A DNA stretch of 64,000 nt from Dromaius novaehollandiae. Taxonomy: Eukaryota; Chordata; Aves; Casuariiformes; Dromaiidae. The position numbers and the translations under genes are program-made. Under the pieces are notes generated by a model that saw only the letters and a list, made by a program, of their open reading frames with translations, had not been told where the DNA came from and searched no databases. Every line of letters begins with the position of its first letter. Position 1 is the first letter of the stretch. Shown here piece by piece: positions 56,101-64,000 of the stretch. The DNA is taken from assembly GCF_036370855.1 (NCBI RefSeq), contig NC_088113.1:20666501-20730500 (forward strand). Direction: 5' to 3'.

Positions 56101-59100
56101 TGTTGCCAAATCGTTTGAGGCCCCAATAAAATGTGAGTAGATCTTCCCTGTCTGCTGGGACACGGGGGCTGTCCTTTCTCTTGCTCTCTCTGCCCTGTGC
56201 GCCCTCTGCCTTGCTGACAACACTCTCCTTCTGGAGCTCTGCTCAGAAAGTGGGGTCTGTGTGTGGGAAGATGCTGTTAGAGCTCCTGGGAGCTGCAGCT
56301 GCGAACGTGCCCATGGGGCAGGCTCTGAATCCTTTGGTTTCCCATTCCAGTGCCCAGAGTTGGCCCAGGAAGGGGAGTGAGGGGAGCCACAGAGGAGGAG
56401 GTGGTCCAGGGCAGAGGGCAGGGCTCTTGCCCTGCTCAGATCCCTTGTTGCCAGGCCCAGCAATGCAGAGGTCTGCTCAGCACAGGGATCCTTCCCCCCT
56501 CAGTGTGCCTCTCTCTGCTCTTCCTAGTGGTTTTCCCTCAGGACCTGCTGGAGAAGGGTCTAGAGGCTGACAACTTTGCCATGCTGGGTCTGGGAGACAT
56601 TGTCATTCCAGGTAAGGATGAAAGAGGGGGTCCTGTCCAGGGTCACCAGTCTGAACTGGCTGTGGGGAGTTGGGTGGATGGCTTTGTGCGACCACACTTG
56701 CCTTGGTCCTCCCCGTGGACCTCCCGCTGGGCCTCGGCGCTGCGCCGGGCTGGGCGTCGGAGCCCCCCGGGCCTCGCGCCGGGCTGGGCGTCGGAGCCCC
56801 CCAGGCCTCGCGCCGGGCTGGGCGCTGCAGCCGGCTGCTCTCTCAGTGCCTCGTGCCGCGAGAGGGCACTGTCAGCCGCAGCGCGGCTCCCTGCTCTGTC
56901 TGCCTGCTGGTCTCCATCCTCTGACTGTGCCCTTCTCCCCGTAGGGATCTTCATTGCCTTGCTGTTGCGTTTTGACATCAGGTGAGTAGGCGATAAGGAA
57001 GGGTCTGTAACGGGTTGGATCTTGCAGCATATTTGAGCTGTTTTTGTAGAGGAAAGGGAGGGGGGAAACTGGGAGCAGAATTGCGTGCTGTCATCTGGGG
57101 CTTGGGATGGGGACCTGGGGGGCTGCTGGAGCATGGAGATGCAAGGGAAAGCTCTGGGAAGAGCAGGCACGCACAGGGCAGGAGCAGGGCAGGTTTGTGG
57201 GTAAGTCCTGAGTGCTGGGGTGAATCGTCCAAGTTCAGGAGCACTGCTGTACGTGCAGCTGGGAATGCAGGGGCTGAGCCTTGGCGGGGGGACCTGGGCA
57301 GCAGCACAGAGCAGCCCCGTAGGGCCTCATTGCCTCATCCTCCGGCAGAGGAGGGGGGCCAGTGCCCTTGTGGTGGTGAGGCGAAGTGGAGGGAGGCGTG
57401 GGAAAGCTGGGCACGCTGCTTGCTTGGAAGTGCTGCTGCTGTGGATGTGAATCGGGGCCTGGCAGTGTTGGCTGCCTCCGAGTTGCTGTTCACATGGAAA
57501 AGCAGCTCCTTCCTACGCAGAGGGGTTGCACCTACCACGAGGCTGTAGCTTTCAGCAATTGCCCCACACCAAAAGTCTGTGGCTCAGGTGCTGCTGGGAA
57601 TGGACCGCTTCGAGCGACTGCGGCGGTGTGGCCACGCTCCCGTTGTTGCGCAGACCCTCCAGTCTGTGCCAGCTCTTCCAGGTGTTTCCACCCACATCCT
57701 GACTGCACCTGCTGGGAATCCCAGCTCCTGACCCGTGATAAAACAGCGTGTGCCAAGAGAGGGGTGCCAGGAAAGGCAGCACCTCCCTGGAGAGGGGGGG
57801 ACCCTCTCCCTGTGTCTCCAGCGCTGCTCCCTACCACTTGTGCAGCTATCCAGCAGCAGAGCTGCATCTCCTTTGCCTCCCCCCACCTCAGCAGCGTTGC
57901 CCTGCCTGGCCCTCGGCACGGCTGCTGTGGCAGTCTCTGTGCTAGCCCGGTGAGCGAGGGCAGAGCGTGGCACCCTGCCCTGGGGGGAGATGTCCGAGGT
58001 AGCTGGGCTGGCTCCCTCTGCCCTGGGAGTTTGGCTGCTGGCATCGCAGGCCCCAGGCCGAAGGCAACTGTACTCTGCCTCCTTTCCGTGTAGCTTAAAG
58101 AAGAACACGCACACGTATTTCTACACCAGCTTTGTGGCCTACATCTTCGGGCTTGGCCTGACCATATTCATCATGCACATCTTCAAGCATGCCCAGGTAA
58201 GCGCAGCTGTGCTGTCTTCACACAGATGCTCTCCCAGGCTGTAGAAATGCCAGCTTGGCCACAGGGTCCTGCCTGCATAGTGCCAGAAAAAAGTGGATGT
58301 GTTCCTTCTCTTGGCCCTGCTTTTCTGGTGTCTGTACCTGTCCCCTGCCCAAAGCTCTGCCCCTGTGCATGGCTGGGCCAGTCCCTTTTAGGGAGGCTGG
58401 TTCAGGTAACAGCATTTCCAAGAGCTGCACCTCAGTTGTGCTGGCTGCGTTTTGTGGCTCTCTAACTGAGCTGCCCTGGAGGAACCATCCTTGATGCAGG
58501 AAAGGGGCTCTGAGAGCATGCCTGTGCTGTGGGTGCTGTCGCTGCTCTCTGTAGAAACCCTTGGTGTGTTCATGGCCTGGTCTGGGGTGCTGGATGGGGG
58601 GAAGAGTGCAGCCTATAGACACCCTGTTGGCTCTAGTGACTCCCAGCAGCTCCCTGGGCCAGGGGAGGTGTCCAGCAAGGTGTTAAAGTGGTGGGTGAGT
58701 GTGGCAGCCCTCACTCCTGCAGACTGCCTCAGTGCATCTGTGCCCTAACTAGCCCAATGCTTATCTTCTTCCCTGGGGGAACATTCCCCTGGCTCTTAAA
58801 AAGAGCCTAGTGAATTGCTAAGCAAGAGATGGGACCTTCTGCAGCCGAGACTGGCACCGCAGGCTGCATCCCACCTCCCTGGGCAGCATGAATGCTGGGC
58901 CTGGGTGCTGGGACCTCATGTTGTGGGTTTTATCCCATTGCAGTGGTAACTTGGCTCTCGAACCCAGCTTTGAGCGTTGTCAGTGCTGCACGCAGTGGTT
59001 GAAAGCTCGGGCTGCGTGTGTGATAGGCCTAGAGGGGACAGGGCCAGCTTGCTTTGTGCTCTTCCTGAGAGGGGTCTTGTGGTTTGGTTTAACAGTCGTT

Positions 59101-62100
59101 ACTGTTCCCTACAGCCGGCTCTTCTATACCTAGTCCCTGCGTGCATTGGATTCCCGCTTCTTGTGGCCTTGGCAAAGGGAGAAGTAACTGAAATGTTCAG
59201 GTGAGCGTCAGCTGTGGACGGAGCTGTTTTGCCTGTGGCGTTGGAGTGCACGAAGCGTGCAGATGTTCCCACGCCTGGGCACAGCTGGAGGGACGGGTTC
59301 ATCTGGGCACGCTCTGGGTGTGCGTGTGCATGTGCGTAGGTGGAGGGAGTGGGTCTGTGTCTGTACACGCCAGCCCTGGCTCTAACCACCTCCTCGTAAC
59401 TGTGTGGGAGCTTTGGTGCAGTACCAACAGGCAGGCAGCATCTGGTATTGCTTTACGCCCCTGTGACAAACTCTTCCCATGAGCTGGCAGGCAGCGGAGG
59501 GTGGGACCGCGCACCTGGTGCAGAGATACTTGGTCATTGTGTCCCAGGGCCCGTGGGTGGGGGCGAATGGAATCGGATCCAGCTGCAAGAGCAACCAGGG
59601 CTGGTCTGAGCACATCCCAGCCTCCCCGCTTGGGAAAAGGATCCTTGCTTGGAGCCGTCTTCCCTGCCCCTGGCACTGCAGACGTGGCGGGGGGGGTCTG
59701 AGCTGTGCTCTTGTCCTCCAGCCCTTCTGCCACCCTCCTGCGCTCTGGGCGTTAGCAGTGGACAGGCGGTGGGCAGCGTCGGTCTAGCTTGGCATCTCCT
59801 GCCTGGGCTGTCCCATCCTCTGAGCCGTGCAGAGCATGGCTTGGCCTGGCTGGGAGCCGTTTCTCAGCTGGTTTTGTGGGACTTTGGTAGAGCTCAAGGC
59901 TTCATGGTGACCCAGTGCAGTTTTTTGAGGATGGCTGAAGCAGAGGAGGGACGGGAACATCCGTCCCGAGCAGAGCTGTGTTTCCTGGGGCCCAGCTCAG
60001 CCTGGGGGCTCCCGTGTGGGAGGAGATGTGTGCCGAGGTGCTGGGTGCCCGTGGCCCTGGGGACAGCCTGCCCGAGGCCCCAGCCTGGTCAGAGGGAAAC
60101 CAGCAGCCGATGGGGGTGCAGGCTCTCGCGGCCGTGCGCCCGGGAGCGGGCTGACCTCGCTTCCCTCCCTCCCCTGGGAGATGCAGGTAGCTGTGTTCTC
60201 ACCGGAGCTGTCAGCTGGGACGTCTCCCCAGCCCGCAGCACCTGCCCACTCTTTGATGTTTGCTTCTGACAATCGCTGCTGCAGGCACTGGGTGTCCTGG
60301 GATCGTCCTTCCTGTGCACCTGGCATCCTGTAGCCGCTCTCCACGTGTGCCTGTGAGTCACCGCTCGCAGCAGCACCTCCCGTTCCGGGAAATGCACGCT
60401 TGGTGAGAGACGAGCTGCAAGTCCGGCCCGGTGCCGGCAGGGAGCCGTGCAGCCCGGCAGCAGGGCGCAGAGGGTTAACGCCTCGGCAGAGCGCCCCGGC
60501 CCTGGCGCTGGGCGCAGGCTGCTTGTCCTAGCTGAGCCCTGCCAGAGCAAACACGGGAGGCTGGCGCGAGCCGGGGGTGCGTGGGGGCCTCGGAAGGTCC
60601 CCAGGGTCAGGCCCCCCCTTGAAGCTGCTCCAGTTGTGGGCGGAAGAAATGGGATGGGACAGGACTTGTGCCTGGAGGCCAAAGGCCTCCCACCCCAGGA
60701 ATCCCACCAGGTGCAGCACTCCCCTGCCCGGCTTTGATGCGCCCTCTTCCTCCGAGCACCGACAGCGCCTTGGAGCTGGCAGCTTCCCCGTGGTCTCTGC
60801 CGGCTGCCCGCACGCAGCAAGCTGCCTGCGCGTGGCACCTCGCCGTGGCCCAGCCACCCTGGGAGCAGGGCCCCGGTGCTGGGCTGATGCGGTGTGGCAA
60901 GGAGGGTCTTGCAGTGGGATCTTGCCCCGGAGGGCCCGTGCAGGCCGGGGGGGCAGGCTGGCCTTGCAGGAGGGGTTGGAGCAGGTAGGTGTGTGCTGCC
61001 GACGTGGGGAAGGAGCAGGGGGAGCAGAACCAGCCAGCACCTGGCGCATCGTGGCTTTGAGGCTCCAGCCTTGCAGAGGCTCCAGCCTTGCAGACGCTCC
61101 CGGGGCAGGCAGCAACCTCTGGGCTCCCTCTGCTTTGAGCTGCTCCGCAGCCTGCAGCTGTCAGGAGCGGGAAACCTGATCTGCCACTCGCTTGCTGTAG
61201 ATCTGCCCGTCCTCGAGCTGTGTGAAGGGGCCTGCCGTGCGTGTCGGTCTGCCAGCCCCAGAGCCCCTGGGCCGGTCTCTGCCTACTGCGTGCGTCTGTG
61301 GATGAGTGCCCGGGCTTGTCCTCCTGTGGGCTCCGGCCGCCTGGTTTTGTGCATGCCGGCAGGAGCTGCCTGTTTCCCAGGTCTCAGCCCTTGTCCTTCT
61401 GTGCTGCAGCGTTGTCCCGTGCCCCAGGGCCTGCAGGCAAGGAGAGCGTGGCCAGGAGCCCGTCAGGCCCCCCCGGGTCACCCCAGCCTGGACTAGCGGG
61501 TGGTGGAGACGGAGGAGAAACCAGGCTGCCTGGCTGTGCAGGGTGGTGGGTGTGCAGCTGTCTCGTTCAGACTCTACTCCTTTTTCTCTCTCTTTTTCTC
61601 TCTCTCCCTTCTGTCCTGTTCTTCCCCCCTTTCCCTTCCTGCTTCCTGTCTCTCCTGCAGCTATGAGTCCTCTGCTGAAATCTTGCCACACACACCAAGA
61701 CTTACCCACTTCCCCACCGTGTCCGGCTCGCCGGCCAGCCTCGCTGATTCCATGCAGCAGAAGCTGTCCTGTCCCCGCCGACGCCGGCAGCAGAGCCCTA
61801 GTGCCATGTAGCGATGGCACACGGTGCCCTTTCTTTGTCTGTCGCTCTGGCCAGGTAGGGGCTCTTCCCAGCTCTCCCCCTGACCCAGGCAGAGGCAGTT
61901 GTTGCCACCTCGCTACCGTGAGCTGGTTTTTCTCCCCTTCTTTGCGGGGAGGACGGTGAAGGGGGAGAGGATTTGACAGCTCTGCCCTTGTTCTCCTGCC
62001 TGCCCTGGCAAGCCGTGCTCCCAGGTTTCCTCCGTAGCCTCTTAGGGGCTGAAGGTCTGTGCTGTGGGGGCTGCGCAGCCCGAGGAGCGAGTCCCTGGGT

Positions 62101-62723
62101 TGCCGTGGTCGGTCTCGCTGTGGCCCCCTTCCCTAAACAGCGCTTCAGGCACCGGCATGCGGCTCAGCCGGCCCCGCTCCCAGCAGCGGGGGGAAGCGTG
62201 GCGTTATCCAGGATATCCGACTCGTCCCTGGAGCGGGGATCGGCACTGAAAGGCAGCTGCGCTCCAAAGCACAGAAGCGGCTTGGTGGCTCCCCCCCGGG
62301 GGGGCTTGGCGAGGGATGCTGCAGCGCGTCCACGTGGTCCAGCCCCGCTGCTGGGCACCTCCAGGGCAGCGGGTGGGCCGGGGGGTGTCACGGGGGGGGG
62401 GGGGGGTCAGCGCTCGTCTCCCTGCCTGTGCTGGGGGACCTGGTGGCACATGGGCAGCTCTGCGCCCGCCCCTTGGCACAGCTCGCACCCGGCCGCGGCT
62501 GCTTCCACGAGCTCGGCCGCTGCAGCGGGGCAGAGCCCGCGGCTCCGAGCTGCGCTGCCCCGGCCCTGCTGGGCTTCAGCGTGTGTCCGAGAAGGGCCAG
62601 GTCCCCGTAACGCCTCGCCCTCTTGTGCCTCTCGTCCCCAGCTACGAGGAGACCTCTACCCCTAAGGAGGTGCCGGGGGCCTCCAAAGAGGAGACGACAG
62701 AAGCTGACAAGAAGGAGAAGTGA
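47166..62723 (+). CDS. HM13: Signal peptide peptidase (minor histocompatibility antigen H13)
   Basis: ER-resident intramembrane aspartyl protease that cuts signal-peptide remnants and some tail-anchored proteins. Exons: 47166-47342, 49348-49446, 51424-51506, 52526-52614, 53354-53439, 53589-53714, 56075-56132, 56528-56611, 56945-56981, 58094-58196, 59115-59200, 62642-62723. Phases agree; 369 aa (human 377). Nine hydrophobic segments are expected for the family. Catalytic motifs are YD (residues 216-217, in FIYDVFW), GLGD (260-263) and PAL (315-317), the last starting exactly at the exon 11 boundary. The ER-retrieval signal KKEK is at the end. An N-glycosylation sequon is at N8 (HNGS); the second luminal-tail sequon seen in human (NST) is missing. 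The hydrophilic tail between SYEE and KKEK is shorter than in mammals. At about 15.6 kb the gene is far more compact than the human one. Confidence 0.98.
47400..47900. repeat. Minisatellite in HM13 intron 1
   Basis: About 500 bp of degenerate units based on ccggggctcccctcccaccgtggggcatagcgac, with gggcaccggggc spacers. The word accgtggggcatagcgaccggggctccc recurs at about 47575 and 47725, and in variant form near 47520. It includes C-runs at 47482 and 47787. Unit length varies from about 25 to 55 bp. Confidence 0.8.
56731..56830. repeat. 34-40 bp tandem repeat in HM13 intron 8
   Basis: Two and a half copies of gcctcgcgccgggctgggcg followed by tcggagcccccc; the first copy carries a small insertion. 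It lies about 115 bp before the short exon 9 (37 nt). Confidence 0.85.
61661..61811 (+). CDS. HM13: Alternative last exon of HM13
   Basis: After a strong acceptor (ctctcctgcag, preceded by about 80 nt of pyrimidines) the frame continues from exon 11 as SYESSAEILPHTPRLTHF, then PTVSGSPASLADSMQQK, ending RQQSPSAM and TAG. This corresponds to the known mammalian alternative C-terminus (ESSAEILPHTPRLTHFP…NPSAM). It replaces the KKEK tail, so the product would lose the ER-retrieval signal; the mouse beta form is reported at the cell surface. Residue-level conservation between bird and mammal shows it is under selection. It competes with the exon at 62642. Confidence 0.9.
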
Positions 62724-63025
62724 CCTTGCCCGCGTGGGCCAGGCCCGGTGCTGCTGGGCTCGGGCCCCTTCCCGACCCTTCGCCAGTGACAGACGACGAA
62801 ACAATTGTGCCAGAGCATCGTGTTGTGTGCGCGGAGCGGGCGCCGGGTGGGCATCGACGTACACCGCGTAGCCCCCCCCGGGGCTGCCCAGCCACGCTCC
62901 CTTTTATTTTATTGTCTCCTTCATGGGTACAAAGTGGGGGGGGGGGGGGCGAACCACAGGCCCGTTTTTAAATTTTGTATTGTGCATTTGCTTTCTCTCA
63001 TATTAAACCATCTCAAAGGAAGGAG
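62724..63025 (+). other. HM13: HM13 3'UTR
   Basis: About 300 nt after the TGA, with a G13 run at about 62937-62949, ending at an ATTAAA signal (63002-63007). The cleavage site at about 63025 is inferred. Confidence 0.75.
63002..63007 (+). terminator. HM13: Poly(A) signal of HM13
   Basis: ATTAAA variant signal in tcatattaaaccatctc, followed by gagtttgttctggctggg, a good GT-rich downstream element. Confidence 0.7.
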
Positions 63026-64000
63026 TTTGTTCTGGCTGGGCCTGGGGTGCTGGGATAAGGGGGGGGAATGGGACCGGGACCGGGAGCGGTGACTCTGGCT
63101 GCTGCCCGAGCTTCATCACTGCTGCCCCAAGGTCTGCTGTCCCTCTAGGTTACGTGGCAGTTGTCAGCGCCTTAGCGGAGACCTTGAGCAGCTTAGGGGG
63201 CTGCTCTCCCCCCTCTCGTGTTGCAAGCTGTGGGGCTGCCCAGGGGCTGGGGTTGGCCCCAGAGCCCCGTCCCTCTGCAAGCCGCTGTGTCCCCTGCACG
63301 GGGCCTGGCTGTGGCCCCCCTGTCACCTGCCTCTTTCCAAGTGACCCTCCCCTTCCTCCTCCTGTCCCGGGGAGCTGTGTCCCCCCCAGGGCCAACCTCG
63401 TCCGCGGAGGTCCTCATGCCTCTCCCAGGACCAGAGAAGATGTAGGGCCATGGCTGCTGCCCCCCATCCTGTGCCCACCCCCCTTAAATGGCCTCGGCTG
63501 TGGGCGGGAGACTGGCACCAGAGTCTGGTCTGGAGCAGAGACCGGGGTGCGGGGATCTGGGGGCCTTGGGGCTGAGCCTGGGGGCCGGGGAGGGAGAGGA
63601 GTCCCAGCATCTCCCCTGGGTGCAGAAACGAAGCCCGGGGGTCCCCAAATCCAGCCGTGGAGGAGGGCGAAGGCAGAGCCCCCGTGGCTCGTGCTGTCCC
63701 TGCTCCTGGGGCGTGGAGGTGCAGCCGGGGCTGGGGCTGCCCGGGAGCCGCTGAGCCGTGCCCGGGGCCGGCTGCCGCCCTTCTGCAGCGCCCTCCCTGC
63801 CCGCCTCCGGGCCGGCGCGGAGCAGCCGCGTCTCTGGCCGTGCCCACTGCCAGAATAAATAGAAAGTGTTGCCGCCTTGGCAGCCCCTCCACAAAAGCCG
63901 TATTGAGCTATTATTCCCCACGTCGGCTGCGAGCACTAAAAGTGGCGCCTCGCGTTCTGCCATCTAATGACCCTTCGCAGTCTCCTACAGATGTTTTCTA
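63026..64000. other. Intergenic sequence beyond HM13
   Basis: No gene recognised. GC-rich until about 63840, then a plus-strand AATAAA (63854-63859), which may be a distal HM13 signal, and an AT-richer block 63900-64000. That block contains TGGCGCC (63943-63949) five bases before TTCTG, a BMP-response-element-like arrangement. In mammals ID1 follows HM13 but is not within this window. Confidence 0.5.

Noticed and set aside
47343-59114. An MCTS2-like retrogene within HM13 introns
   Set aside because: Mammals carry one in an H13 intron, but no PUA/MCTS-like frame is visible here; the retrocopy is mammalian.

Overview
The window is nuclear DNA of a sauropsid vertebrate, almost certainly a bird. 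The evidence is compact intron-split vertebrate genes, two CR1-type LINE remnants, very GC-rich CpG islands and many GC-rich minisatellites of the kind found on avian microchromosomes. Six protein-coding genes can be rebuilt exon by exon, with matching splice phases in five of them and one unresolved junction in REM1. They are CSNK2A1 (+, coding exons 1464-11889, 391 aa), TBC1D20 (+, 14586-23408, 393 aa), SOX12 (-, 31120-30368, single exon, 250 aa), the C20orf96 orthologue (+, 34097-41845, 364 aa), REM1 (+, 42910-44380, about 302 aa) and HM13/signal peptide peptidase (+, 47166-62723, 369 aa).

Layout. 1-13080 is CSNK2A1 from within its first intron to its poly(A) site. 13081-14585 is a short spacer that ends in the CpG-island promoter of TBC1D20. 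14586-25915 is TBC1D20 with a long 3'UTR. 25916-29150 has no recognisable gene; it is filled with simple repeats and holds weak hints of a minus-strand transcript. 29150-33710 is one large CpG island with the SOX12 3'UTR, gene and promoter, two minisatellites, and a cluster of CCAAT boxes and RFX X-boxes leading into C20orf96. C20orf96 and REM1 are only about 1 kb apart. 44381-47165 is spacer with a two-part alternating minisatellite. HM13 fills most of the rest, including a conserved alternative last exon. The last kilobase is intergenic.

These genes do not form an operon-like unit: they are a CK2 kinase subunit, a RAB1 GAP, a SoxC transcription factor, a coiled-coil protein of unknown function, an RGK GTPase and an ER intramembrane protease. 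The gene order is the main story. It matches the mammalian block CSNK2A1-TBC1D20-(RBCK1-TRIB3-NRSN2)-SOX12-(ZCCHC3)-C20orf96-(beta-defensins)-REM1-HM13, with the bracketed genes absent here. C20orf96 directly abuts REM1, at the point where mammals carry a beta-defensin cluster and where human chromosome 20 is split between 20p13 and 20q11.
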